Origin: Solirubrobacteraceae bacterium | GTDB taxonomy: Bacteria; Actinomycetota; Thermoleophilia; Solirubrobacterales; Solirubrobacteraceae | DNA: 64,000 nucleotides | Reading direction: 5' to 3' | Assembly (NCBI GenBank): GCA_017882445.1 | Contig: JADGPK010000007.1 | Span: 25,481-89,480, forward strand | In this document: piece after piece, positions 1 to 9,405 of the stretch | Numbering within the stretch: the stretch's first letter is position 1 | Layout: every line of letters begins with the position of its first letter | Position numbers and translations under genes: made by a program | The notes under the pieces: generated by a model | The model's database searches: none | Seen by the model: only the letters and a program-made list of their open reading frames with translations | What the model was told of the DNA's origin: nothing

Positions 1-287
1 GGGCGGGGCCACAGGAGCGCAGCGGTGGTTGAGGAGTACACGATCGCCCGTGGCGGGAAGCGCTCCAGCTCCGCGAGCATCGCTCGCGCCGCGGTCCTGG
101 CCGCGCGCGCCCAGCCGAGGTCGGTGAGCATCAGCGTGGGGAGCTGCGCGGGCGCCTGGGCGCGGGCTATCGCCACGCTCGCGCCCCCGCGCTGAAGCGA
201 ATCCTGAAGCTGCTCGTCGGCGCTGCGAAGCCCTGCTGTGGAGCCGAGCGAGACGATCAGCACGTCGACCGGACCGGCCGCGCCCAT
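1..287 (-). CDS. Glycosyltransferase-like protein, N-terminal fragment (runs off window)
   Basis: The frame is open from an ATG at 287 to the window edge (95 codons). It begins MGAAGPVDVLIVSLG, a hydrophobic beta strand followed by a glycine turn and then an amphipathic helix, as in the first Rossmann half of GT-B glycosyltransferases. The stop of the upstream membrane-protein gene lies 1 nt before this start, so the two are probably cotranscribed with the trehalose-phosphatase further upstream. The family is inferred from the N-terminus only; the catalytic half is outside the window. It could be another nucleotide-binding Rossmann protein. Confidence 0.55.
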   Translation of the reverse strand, partial: MGAAGPVDVLIVSLGSTAGLRSADEQLQDSLQRGGASVAIARAQAPAQLPTLMLTDLGWARAARTAARAMLAELERFPPRAIVYSSTTAALLWPR

Positions 288-288
288 C

Positions 289-825
289 TCAGGTCACGGC
301 GCCGTTCACGCGCTCAGGACGCAAAGCGGCGAAGCCGGGCGTGCGTAGGAGCGACATGGGCCGTACGGGCGAGGTGCGCCGCACGTAGAAGCAGGCTCCG
401 TCCCGCTCCTCGATCGCCTCGACCGCCGCGTCCTGATGGCGCCAGGCGAGCGCCCAGATGATCGCGAATCCGGCCGCGATGCCGGGGATCTGGGGAGCGA
501 GAAAGGCCAGGCCGCCGGAGAGCAGCGTGAACGCCAAGAGCGGCCACAGCCGGTTGATCAGGATCGCGCTCGGGTGATGCTCGGGCAGCGTGGTGCTCGC
601 GCGCGCGCTGGACAAGAGGCGCGCGATCGGAGGGCTCGTCTGGGCGCGCCTGCCCATCAGCATGCCGACCACGGTCGCGATCAGCCACCAGCCCACCGAG
701 ATCGGCACGAGCAGCCCGCTGGCGTTGGAGTTCGTCCCGGCCGCCAGCACCGTCACAGCCGCCAGTGCGGTGGACGCGCCTGCGCTCAGCAGCACCGTGG
801 TCCTGAGGAAGTCGACGAAGCGCAC
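289..825 (-). CDS. Four-helix membrane protein of unknown function
   Basis: 178 residues with four likely membrane segments: about residues 8-30, 38-58, 93-112 and 113-128, the last two forming a hairpin. A polar, arginine-rich loop lies at 59-90 and a soluble basic tail follows residue 130. No enzymatic motif is visible and I do not recognise the family. It lies 4 nt downstream of the trehalose-phosphatase gene and 1 nt before a glycosyltransferase-like gene. That spacing implies one transcript and possibly a role in envelope or sugar metabolism, but the function is not supported by the sequence itself. Confidence 0.75.
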   Translation of the reverse strand: MRFVDFLRTTVLLSAGASTALAAVTVLAAGTNSNASGLLVPISVGWWLIATVVGMLMGRRAQTSPPIARLLSSARASTTLPEHHPSAILINRLWPLLAFTLLSGGLAFLAPQIPGIAAGFAIIWALAWRHQDAAVEAIEERDGACFYVRRTSPVRPMSLLRTPGFAALRPERVNGAVT

Positions 826-829
826 GTCG

Positions 830-1651
830 CTACAGCAGAGCCTCGAGCAGCTTCCGCACGCCGCCGGGGCCGTCGACCGTCAGGTCCGCCTCGCGCGCCA
901 GGTCGGGAGGCGCTTCATCGGAAGCCACCGCCACGCACATCGCGCTCGCGAGCGCTCGCGACTCCACCAGCGCGCGCAGTCCGCGGAAAGCGTCGAGGTC
1001 GGTCGTGTCGTCGCCCACGTAGAGCGCCGCGCTCGCCGGCCCGCCGTGCAGGAACGCTTCGATCCCGAGGCCCTTGTCGAACACAACCGGGGGGCGCACC
1101 TCGAGCACCTTTCGCCCCCAGTGGACCGCGAAGCCCTCCTCCTGGGCGCTGCCGGCGATCTGGCGTACCGCCTCGGCGGCTGCCTCCTCGTCGGGGGCGC
1201 CGCGCCAGTGGAACGCCGCGATTGAATCCTTGTCCTCGCTACGCACCCGCAGCCGCTGGCGCTCGCTGGTGTAGACGCGGGCCGCGAAGTCGCGCACGCG
1301 CGCTGTCCACGCCGCGAGATCCTCGTCGACCTCCGGGCGGGTGGCCCCCGGGCGCAGGAGTTCGCCGCCATGGTTGCCCAGGTAGGCGATCGTGCCGATC
1401 GCGACGATCTGGCGGGCGGTGCTCGCGCGCCGGCCGCTGACGCAGCCGACCATGCGGTAGCGCTTGGCGATCTCGATCAGCAACGTGCGGGTGGCCTCCG
1501 GGACGTGCGCATCGGCGGCGTGCCGCACGATCGGCGCCAGGGTGCCGTCGATGTCGAGCAGGATGGCAGCGTGGGCGGGGTCTGAGCGGATCGGCTCGAG
1601 GGCCTCCACGAGCGTTGCAGCCGGGGACACGATGTCTAGTATGGCGCTCAT
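830..1651 (-). CDS. otsB: Trehalose-6-phosphate phosphatase
   Basis: 273-residue HAD-superfamily phosphatase that removes phosphate from trehalose 6-phosphate in the cytoplasm, the last step of the OtsAB route to the osmoprotectant trehalose. Motif I is DIDGTLAPI at residues 33-41, with Asp33 as nucleophile and Asp35 as acid/base. The GNHGGE segment and the late acidic motif GDDTTDLDAF follow in the order expected for OtsB. Length is normal for the family. OtsA is not in the window. The gene is divergent from the TauE-like pair and heads a minus-strand run ending in the glycosyltransferase fragment. Confidence 0.9.
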   Translation of the reverse strand: MSAILDIVSPAATLVEALEPIRSDPAHAAILLDIDGTLAPIVRHAADAHVPEATRTLLIEIAKRYRMVGCVSGRRASTARQIVAIGTIAYLGNHGGELLRPGATRPEVDEDLAAWTARVRDFAARVYTSERQRLRVRSEDKDSIAAFHWRGAPDEEAAAEAVRQIAGSAQEEGFAVHWGRKVLEVRPPVVFDKGLGIEAFLHGGPASAALYVGDDTTDLDAFRGLRALVESRALASAMCVAVASDEAPPDLAREADLTVDGPGGVRKLLEALL

Positions 1652-1716
1652 GGTGGCCTGCCTGTCCGCTCGTGTTCGTGGTCGCTGAAGGGTCGCGCAA
1701 CCGCTCGCTGAGGCTG

Positions 1717-2052
1717 ATGGCGATCGGCACGCTGGCGGGCCTGTTCAGCGGCCTGTTCGGCGTGGGTGGTGGCGCCGTGATCGTGCCGCTGCTGGTGCTG
1801 TGGCTCGGCTATGAGGAGCGCGGCGCCACCGCCACATCGCTTGCTGCGATCGTGTTCATCGCCGGTTTCGCGGCGATCGTCCAGGGGTTCTACGGCAACG
1901 TCGACGTGCTCGACGCGATGCTGGTCGGGGTGCCGGCGGTCGCCGGGGTGCTGATCGGGACCTCGCTGCAGCAGCGCCTGCCCGCTCGATCGATCTCGCT
2001 GCTGTTCGCCGCCGTGCTCGTCGCGAGCGCCGTCGAGTTGGTGCTCAGATGA
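1717..2052 (+). CDS. TauE/SafE-family permease, first half-size subunit
   Basis: About 111 residues from the ATG at 1717, where the first membrane helix begins (MAIGTLAGLFSGLFGVGGG); in-frame GTG codons at 1672 and 1678 are alternatives. The FGVGGG signature of the sulfite/sulfonate exporter family TauE/SafE is at the end of helix 1, and about four helices follow. Normal family members are about 250 residues with two such repeats; this protein holds only one. The stop overlaps the start of the next gene by 4 nt (ATGA), and that gene carries the second repeat, so the two probably assemble together. The substrate is unknown; sulfite, sulfonate or other organic anions are typical of the family. 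Confidence 0.8.
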   Translation: MAIGTLAGLFSGLFGVGGGAVIVPLLVLWLGYEERGATATSLAAIVFIAGFAAIVQGFYGNVDVLDAMLVGVPAVAGVLIGTSLQQRLPARSISLLFAAVLVASAVELVLR

Positions 2053-2408
2053 TCGGCGCGATCGCCATCGGCCTTGCCGGGGGCATCGTCGCCGGCCTGC
2101 TCGGGGTGGGCGGCGGTGTGCTGTTCGTCCCCGGTCTCGTGTTCTTCCTGGGTCTCAACCAGCATCACGCCGAGGCGACCTCGCTGCTGGCCATCGTGCC
2201 GGTGGCGATCGTGGGGACCTACCGCCAGGACCGCTACGGCAACGTGCGCCGCTACGACGCCCTGTCGCTGGGACTCCTGTCGGTGGCGGGAGCCGCCGGG
2301 GGCGTCGCGCTCGCGAACTCGCTGTCGGGCACGTTCCTGCGCGACTCGTTCGCCTGCCTACTGGTGATCGTGGCCGGGCAGCTGGTGCACAGGACGCTGC
2401 GCAGCTAG
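2049..2408 (+). CDS. TauE/SafE-family permease, second half-size subunit
   Basis: 119 residues and about four membrane segments, starting IGLAGGIVAGLLGVGGG, the same LGVGGG signature as the gene before it. The start codon overlaps the stop of the first half by 4 nt, giving translational coupling and probably equal amounts. Together the two would rebuild an eight-helix TauE/SafE transporter in the cytoplasmic membrane. The C-terminus (VAGQLVHRTLRS) is basic, as at the end of full-length members. The substrate cannot be read from the sequence. Confidence 0.8.
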   Translation: MIGAIAIGLAGGIVAGLLGVGGGVLFVPGLVFFLGLNQHHAEATSLLAIVPVAIVGTYRQDRYGNVRRYDALSLGLLSVAGAAGGVALANSLSGTFLRDSFACLLVIVAGQLVHRTLRS

Positions 2409-2423
2409 ACTTCGAGAGGACGC

Positions 2424-2762
2424 ATGGGACTGGACAACCCACTCCACATCGCATTCCTCGTCGTGATCCTGCTGCTGGTGTTCGGCGCCAGGCGGCTACC
2501 GGAGATCGGGCGCTCGCTCGGTAGCGGCATGCGCGAATTCAAGGACTCGATCAGCGGCGAGACAAAACAACAGCCGACGCTGACCCAGGCCACGCCGCAG
2601 CAGCCACCGGTCCCCGTGCAGCCAGCCGTCCAGGCGCCCGCGCAGCCCGCTCCGCCGCCGGCCGCCCAGCAACAGGCCGCCGAGGCGTTTGGGGCTCCGC
2701 CACAGCCACAGCCGCAGCCGCAGCCGCAGCAGGCTCCGGCCGAGCCCACCCACCAGCCCTAG
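2424..2762 (+). CDS. tatA: Twin-arginine translocase subunit TatA/TatE
   Basis: 112 residues. An N-terminal membrane helix (about residues 7-22) leads into the hallmark FGARRLPEIGRSLG hinge and an amphipathic helix (about 23-45), the TatA arrangement that forms the pore of the Tat export pathway for folded proteins. The C-terminal half, from about residue 50, is an unusual low-complexity Pro/Gln/Ala tail with (Pro-Gln) repeats near the end. Such tails vary in TatA and are probably cytoplasmic and disordered. The gene starts 15 nt after the TauE-like pair. tatB/tatC are not in the window. Confidence 0.9.
   Translation: MGLDNPLHIAFLVVILLLVFGARRLPEIGRSLGSGMREFKDSISGETKQQPTLTQATPQQPPVPVQPAVQAPAQPAPPPAAQQQAAEAFGAPPQPQPQPQPQQAPAEPTHQP
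2703..2732 (+). repeat. CAGCCR hexanucleotide microsatellite inside tatA
   Basis: About five tandem copies of CAGCCR encode the (Pro-Gln) run near the TatA C-terminus. Each unit is 6 bp, so slippage would change tail length without shifting the frame. Confidence 0.8.
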
Positions 2763-2770
2763 GGTCGCGA

Positions 2771-3784
2771 TCAGCCGCGTCGGTGGATCGGCCCCGTGCG
2801 GACCGCTTCGAACGCCGCGCCGGGGACACGCTTGATCTGTTCGAGGTCCTGATCGTTCCAGCGCGGGTCCGGCGCTCCTGTGATGTACCACGAGGAGCCG
2901 TTGTCGGCCACGATCAGCCCGTATCGCTTCAGCGCGCGCAGGATCACGAGCGACTCGCCGTGAAAGCCCGCCAGGCTGTAGCTCGCGCGCAGGCGCAGGC
3001 GCAGTCCCATCGGCGGCAGGCTCGCGTCGGAGCTGTTGGAGGCGAAGTGCGTCGCCGGGTGGATGTAGCCGCGCTGGGTGCGCTGAACGGTCATCCGCAG
3101 CGCGTGTTCGATGCGTCCGGCGCGAACCTCCGGATAGCGGACGAGCAGCGGCATGATCGGCAGGCCGGCCGCGTCAGCCGAGGTCCAGCCTTCTGGACGC
3201 AGAGCGTTGCTGCGCAGGTTGAACACGGCGCCCGAGCCCGCTTCCCAGCCCGCGCCGCGATGCTGCGCCGAGTAGAGCTCATACAGCTTGCAGCTGCCCT
3301 GCTGCAGCACGAGCACGTGCCGGTCGCCCGCTTCCCCGGCCCCCTCCACCGGGGCGCCCGGTGGTATCGGGTACGGCCCGGGCTCGGATTCTTCGCCGAA
3401 TTCGCTGAACGAGATCGGCACGCTCGGCTGGTGAGCGCCCGCGACGGCGTAGGGGATGCCGTAGCTCGGGTTGCGCCCGAAATCCGGGTGCAGATGGCCG
3501 CCGAGGCCGATGCTCGCGATGTAGCGGGCCGAGTTCGGGTCGACCCGCGCGTGGGATATGTCCCGGTTGAGCGTGTTGCTCGCCGGGAACAGCGGGCAGC
3601 CGTACTCGCTGGGACCGGCGTGCGCGTCCGGGACGGCGTGCGAGCTGGGGACGGCGTGCGCATCCATCTGCAGGCCGGCCGAGGGGGCGGCGAAGCAGGG
3701 TAGGAGCAAGCTCCCCGCGATCACCGTCCAGGCGACGCCGACGAGGCGACGGCCTGTCCGGAAGGCGGGCGGCGAGGCGCTCAT
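2771..3784 (-). CDS. Secreted protein of a conserved uncharacterised family
   Basis: 337 residues with a basic N-terminus and a hydrophobic segment (about 14-36) ending in an Ala-rich stretch that fits a Sec signal peptide. The mature part starts CPLFPASNTLNRDIS and contains HPDFG, a GDRHVLVL strand, YELYSA, NALRPEGWTSADAAGLPI and ADNGSSWYITG. I recognise this as a pattern seen in uncharacterised secreted proteins of actinobacteria and acidobacteria, with no assigned activity. The conserved His, Asp and Asn clusters would suit a metal- or carbohydrate-binding role, but this is inference. It is convergent with tatA, with only 8 nt between the stops. Confidence 0.75.
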   Translation of the reverse strand: MSASPPAFRTGRRLVGVAWTVIAGSLLLPCFAAPSAGLQMDAHAVPSSHAVPDAHAGPSEYGCPLFPASNTLNRDISHARVDPNSARYIASIGLGGHLHPDFGRNPSYGIPYAVAGAHQPSVPISFSEFGEESEPGPYPIPPGAPVEGAGEAGDRHVLVLQQGSCKLYELYSAQHRGAGWEAGSGAVFNLRSNALRPEGWTSADAAGLPIMPLLVRYPEVRAGRIEHALRMTVQRTQRGYIHPATHFASNSSDASLPPMGLRLRLRASYSLAGFHGESLVILRALKRYGLIVADNGSSWYITGAPDPRWNDQDLEQIKRVPGAAFEAVRTGPIHRRG

Positions 3785-3862
3785 CGCTCACACGGTAGGC
3801 GAGCCCGCGCCCGGCGGGGCGGGAACTGGACGAACCGCGGCTCGTCATGCCGCCCCAAGCCG

Positions 3863-5659
<1,797 letters not shown>

Positions 5660-5749
5660 CACCAGTTCCTATCGGCATCGGCGATCGTCCCCTTGACCCC
5701 GCATTCGGCCTGAGGAGCAGGCCTCGCAATCAGGCCTCGCAATCAGGCC

Positions 5750-6706
5750 TCAGGAACCGAAGCCGGGAGCTCCGTGCTCGAGCGCGCCCTTGACCTGGGC
5801 GTCGAGCGTGTTCAGGCGGTACAGGGCCAGCGCCTCGGGCGAGGCGAAGCGCTGCCCCTGGGCCGCATCGGCTCCGTGGTGGAGGATCACGCAGTGCTCG
5901 AGCGCCACGAGGCGCTCGTCCTTCAGCGTGGGCGGCGCGTGGCCCGCGATCAGGCGCAGCCCCAGCTCGACGTGGCCCAGCAGCCTGCCCTCCCGGCTGC
6001 GCTCGATCTCGGCGCCGTAGGTGTACTCGCGTGTCTTGCCGAGGTCGTGGACGATCGCCGCGCTCACCAGCAGGTCGCGGTCGAGTCGCGTATGCAGCGG
6101 GCACAGCTCGAGCGCCATCGTGGCCACGGCGACCGTGTGCTCGAGCAGGCCGCCGAGGTAGGCGTGGTGGCCGGAGGGCGAGCGGCCCTGCCCGGACGGC
6201 CGGGAAGCGGAGCGCGAGACGGGCGGCGAGCAGGGAGCGAGGCGGATCGCGGCGCGCAGATCCGCGTCGCCGAGCAGCCGCTCCAGCAGCTGCTTGAGAC
6301 CCGGGTCGTACACCTCGCGGGCGAGGTGCTCGAGGAAGCCTTCGAGCTCGTCGAGGTCCCTGTAGGCCGCGGGGAGGAAGCGGGTAGGGTCGGCCTCCGC
6401 GCCGTCGGCGCGGGCGATCGTCTGCAGCTCGATCTGGAGCTCGTCGCGGAAGCGGCCCACCCGCCCGCGCACGCGCACGAGGTCCCCGCGCTCGAAGCGC
6501 CCGGCGAGCACGTCGGCGTCACGGAAGGCGCGGGCGAGGAGCGTCCCCGTGCTGTCGCGCAGCTCGATCGTGAGATAGGGAGAGCCCACGCGGGATATCT
6601 GGCGCTCCTTTCGCGTGCACGCGAACACCGCGTCTACCTCCTCGTCGAGGCGCAGCGTTGCTAGCGTCTGGACGTCCTGGATCGGGTCATGCGTGGCGGA
6701 GGCCAT
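5750..6706 (-). CDS. OB-fold/HD-domain protein, YhaM-like 3'-5' exoribonuclease
   Basis: 318 residues from the ATG at 6706; upstream in-frame codons overlap the divergent PAC2 promoter. The N-terminal OB fold (about 15-90: GDLVRVRGRVGRF) resembles nucleic-acid-binding domains. The C-terminal HD domain has HHAYLGGLLEHTVAVA, IVHDLGKTREY and CVILHHG, which give the His and Asp metal ligands of HD phosphohydrolases. This is the order seen in YhaM/CBF1 3'-5' exonucleases. A short Ser/Arg-rich, poorly conserved stretch separates the OB and HD parts. A paralogue with the same order lies at 43087-44088. RNA rather than DNA as substrate is inferred from the family. Confidence 0.8.
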   Translation of the reverse strand: MASATHDPIQDVQTLATLRLDEEVDAVFACTRKERQISRVGSPYLTIELRDSTGTLLARAFRDADVLAGRFERGDLVRVRGRVGRFRDELQIELQTIARADGAEADPTRFLPAAYRDLDELEGFLEHLAREVYDPGLKQLLERLLGDADLRAAIRLAPCSPPVSRSASRPSGQGRSPSGHHAYLGGLLEHTVAVATMALELCPLHTRLDRDLLVSAAIVHDLGKTREYTYGAEIERSREGRLLGHVELGLRLIAGHAPPTLKDERLVALEHCVILHHGADAAQGQRFASPEALALYRLNTLDAQVKGALEHGAPGFGS

Positions 6707-6731
6707 CGGTCCATCATGTACGGTGGTTCGG

Positions 6732-7604
6732 ATGCAGCCCCTCATATGGGATCGCCGCCCGGATGGCCTCAGGGCACCGGCCATGGTGTGCGCATTCCAG
6801 GGCTGGAACGATGCCGGGGACGCCGCCTCGAGCGCCGTCTCCTTCCTGGCCTCAGCGCTTGATGCACGCCGCTTTGCCCGGATCGACTCCGAGGAGTTCT
6901 ACGACTTCCAGGCCAACCGCCCGTGCATCAACTTCGGCGAGAACGACAAGCGCGAGATCTCATGGCCGACCGTCGAGATCTTCGAAGCCGCCGCCCCACG
7001 CGCACCGCGCGACCTCGTGCTCGTCCAGGGCACCGAGCCGTCGATGCGATGGCGCGCGTTCGGCTCGCACATAGTCGACCTCGCCGAGGCGCTCGGCGTG
7101 CAGGTCGTCGTCTCCCTGGGAGCGCTGCTCGGCGACGTCCCCCACACGCGCCCCGTGGCGATGAGCGGCCACGCCTCAGATCCCGCGTTGCTCGAGCGCC
7201 TGGGGATCCAGCCCTCCACCTACGAGGGACCGACCGGAATCGTGGGCGTGCTGCACACCGCGTGCGCGGACGCGCGGATTCCCTCGGCGAGCCTGTGGGC
7301 GGCCGTCCCCCACTATGTAGCCGCGGCCACCAACCCCAAGGCCGCGCTGGCGCTGCTGCGCAAGGTCGAAGGCCTGATCGGGGTGTCGGTCGACGTGTCG
7401 GAGCTCGAAACGGCGGCCGCGGACTACGAACGTCAGGTCGGCCTCGCCGTGCGGAGCGACCCCGACATCCAGGCGTTCGTCGAACGGCTCGAGCTGGCCA
7501 CCGACAGCGAGGAGGAGAGCGCGCACGAGGATGTTCCCTCGGGCGACATCCTCGCCCGAGAATTCCAGCGCTTCCTGCGCCAGCGGGGACGAGAGGGGAA
7601 GTAG
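6732..7604 (+). CDS. PAC2-family protein
   Basis: 290 residues, a PAC2 (proteasome assembly chaperone 2) fold protein. It begins MQPLIWDRRPDGLRAPAMVCAFQGWNDAG; the FxGWNDAG turn and the later DVPHTRP and EGPTGIVG segments are typical of actinobacterial PAC2 proteins. Eukaryotic PAC2 chaperones proteasome alpha rings; the bacterial proteins are uncharacterised but common in proteasome-bearing actinobacteria. The acidic/Ser stretch near the C-terminus is probably disordered. A TACGGT box 7 nt before the ATG suggests a leaderless transcript. It is divergent from the OB/HD gene and ends 2 nt from the convergent nuclease gene. Confidence 0.85.
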   Translation: MQPLIWDRRPDGLRAPAMVCAFQGWNDAGDAASSAVSFLASALDARRFARIDSEEFYDFQANRPCINFGENDKREISWPTVEIFEAAAPRAPRDLVLVQGTEPSMRWRAFGSHIVDLAEALGVQVVVSLGALLGDVPHTRPVAMSGHASDPALLERLGIQPSTYEGPTGIVGVLHTACADARIPSASLWAAVPHYVAAATNPKAALALLRKVEGLIGVSVDVSELETAAADYERQVGLAVRSDPDIQAFVERLELATDSEEESAHEDVPSGDILAREFQRFLRQRGREGK

Positions 7605-7606
7605 GG

Positions 7607-9382
7607 CTACCCCTCGGCCGCCGGGCAGATGATGCGGTAGTCGCAGATCGAACAGGCCGCCCGCGAGGGGGTCGGCTCGAACTCCTGGGCGAGGATGCCC
7701 TCGCCGACCTCGAGCACGATGTCCTTGACCGCTTCAGCATCGCGCTCGTCGGTTCCCACGGGAACCTTGAGGTCATCGAGCACGTAGTAGTAGGCCTGCC
7801 GCGATGACTCGAGCTGCCAGGCTTCGCGCGCGGCCAGCCCGTAGAGGGAGAGCTGCAGGTCGTCCTTCAGCTGCTCGGCGGTCTTCGGTCGCGAGGTCTT
7901 GTAGTCGATCAGCTCGTACGCCGCGTCCGCCCCGTCGCCGAGGCGGTCGACGCGATCGACGCGACCGCGCAGGTGGTGGGGCCCCAGCCGGAAGGCGAAC
8001 GCGCGCTCGAACCAGACCGGCTCGGAGTCCTGGTCGCTCAGGCGCGCGTGGTAAAGCGTCAGCGCCACCCGCGCCTTCTCCATCAGCTCGAGCTCGGACG
8101 GGGTTTCGCCGATGGCGCTGCGGCGCCAGACCGCCTCGAGCAGCTCGAGCATCTGCGCCAGCGAGCCGCCGCCCTCGGAGTGGTAGCGCTCGAGCACCTG
8201 GTGAACGACGATGCCGAAGCGCTGATGGACCGTCTGCTCGGTGGGGATGCGCAGGACGCGCGCGAACTTGTACCTCAGCGGGCAGCTGCGGTAGGTCTGG
8301 ATGTCCGAGGCCGACAGCGCCAGGCCGATCCCCTTCCGCGGCAGGAACGGACCCAGCGAATGCCCGTCGCGCGGAACGATCGCCTGGACGCGGGAGCGGT
8401 CGTCTGAGTCAGCGTCCAGCAGCGTCCCATCGAGCGTGGAGGTCTGGAAGATCTCGCGCTGCAGCGGCGTCGTGGCGGCGAGCAGGCGCGCATTGATGTC
8501 AGACAGGGCGTCCACGAGACTCTGCCCGTCGGGACGCTGCAGCAGAGCGGAGAGCTTGAGCAGCTCCAGGTAGCGGACCACCCCGTGGGAGATGTCGAGA
8601 TCGGTGTCCAGACGGAGCTCTCCCAGCCGGCCACCGATGCGCGCGACGCTCCCCAGGACCTCCTCGCGCAGCAGCTGCAGCGTGCTCTGCAGGCGGCTCT
8701 CCGCGGGCTCGGCATCGGGTTCGGCCGGCAGGCCGTCGGTGTGCACTTCGGGGATTACCGTCGCCAGGTGGCGGGCGAGGTCGCGGGTGGTGGACTGCGG
8801 GCTCGCGCGGACGAAGTCGACGGCCAGCCCACGCAGGCGCTCCAGGCTCACGCGCTGCTCGGCGGCGTCCTCGGGTGCGAGCAGCCGGCGCCCGCGCATG
8901 CCCAGCCGGTCGATCAGGCGCCCGAGGAAGAGGTCGGGCGCCACCGAGTCGAGCTCGGCCGCCGCGCTGCGGTGCAGCTCGACGAAGCGCTGTATGCGTT
9001 CGCGCGCCTCCGGCGGAACCTGAGGGGACTCCGTTGCGGCCGTGAGCCCCAGCACGAGGTCGAGCTTGCGCCGGCGTGCGACCTGGATGACCCGCGCGAG
9101 GTCGACCTGGCTCAGCTCGATCGGCGGTCTGGCCAGCGCGCGCACGACCGCTGCAGCATCCTGCGGGTCGACGAGCAGGCGCATCCACGCGAGCACGTCG
9201 CGCACCTCAGCGCGCTTGAGGAATCCACCGCCGTGCTCCTCGCGCGGCGGGCCTTGCGGGGGCGCGGGCGCGATCTCAGGGCCAGACACAACCCAAGGAT
9301 ACGCGGGGGCGGGCGAGGGCGGGCGGGAGAGCTCCGGTGGGGCGTGCGGGGACCTCGTGCGCGTGCGCGGGCGGGACCTCAT
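7607..9382 (-). CDS. RecB-type PD-(D/E)XK nuclease fused to a truncated UvrD helicase tail
   Basis: Up to 591 residues. From about residue 54 (FLKRAEVRDVLAWMRLL) the sequence matches the second half of UvrD/PcrA-like helicases fused to nucleases in actinobacteria. After a helical linker, a RecB-family nuclease follows: SASDIQTYRSCPLRYKFAR, GIVVHQVLE, GRVDRVDRL, YELIDYKTSR (catalytic Asp and Lys), and a late Cys cluster CSICDYRIICP that, with the first Cys, suits an Fe-S site. The helicase Walker A, Walker B and most motor motifs are absent. The first 50 residues are Pro/Arg-rich and may be untranslated; GTG at 9289 is a plausible start. It is either a relic of a full helicase-nuclease or a stand-alone nuclease. 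Confidence 0.75.
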   Translation of the reverse strand: MRSRPRTRTRSPHAPPELSRPPSPAPAYPWVVSGPEIAPAPPQGPPREEHGGGFLKRAEVRDVLAWMRLLVDPQDAAAVVRALARPPIELSQVDLARVIQVARRRKLDLVLGLTAATESPQVPPEARERIQRFVELHRSAAAELDSVAPDLFLGRLIDRLGMRGRRLLAPEDAAEQRVSLERLRGLAVDFVRASPQSTTRDLARHLATVIPEVHTDGLPAEPDAEPAESRLQSTLQLLREEVLGSVARIGGRLGELRLDTDLDISHGVVRYLELLKLSALLQRPDGQSLVDALSDINARLLAATTPLQREIFQTSTLDGTLLDADSDDRSRVQAIVPRDGHSLGPFLPRKGIGLALSASDIQTYRSCPLRYKFARVLRIPTEQTVHQRFGIVVHQVLERYHSEGGGSLAQMLELLEAVWRRSAIGETPSELELMEKARVALTLYHARLSDQDSEPVWFERAFAFRLGPHHLRGRVDRVDRLGDGADAAYELIDYKTSRPKTAEQLKDDLQLSLYGLAAREAWQLESSRQAYYYVLDDLKVPVGTDERDAEAVKDIVLEVGEGILAQEFEPTPSRAACSICDYRIICPAAEG

Positions 9383-9405
9383 CGTGACCGGGCTACGCTC
9401 TTGAG

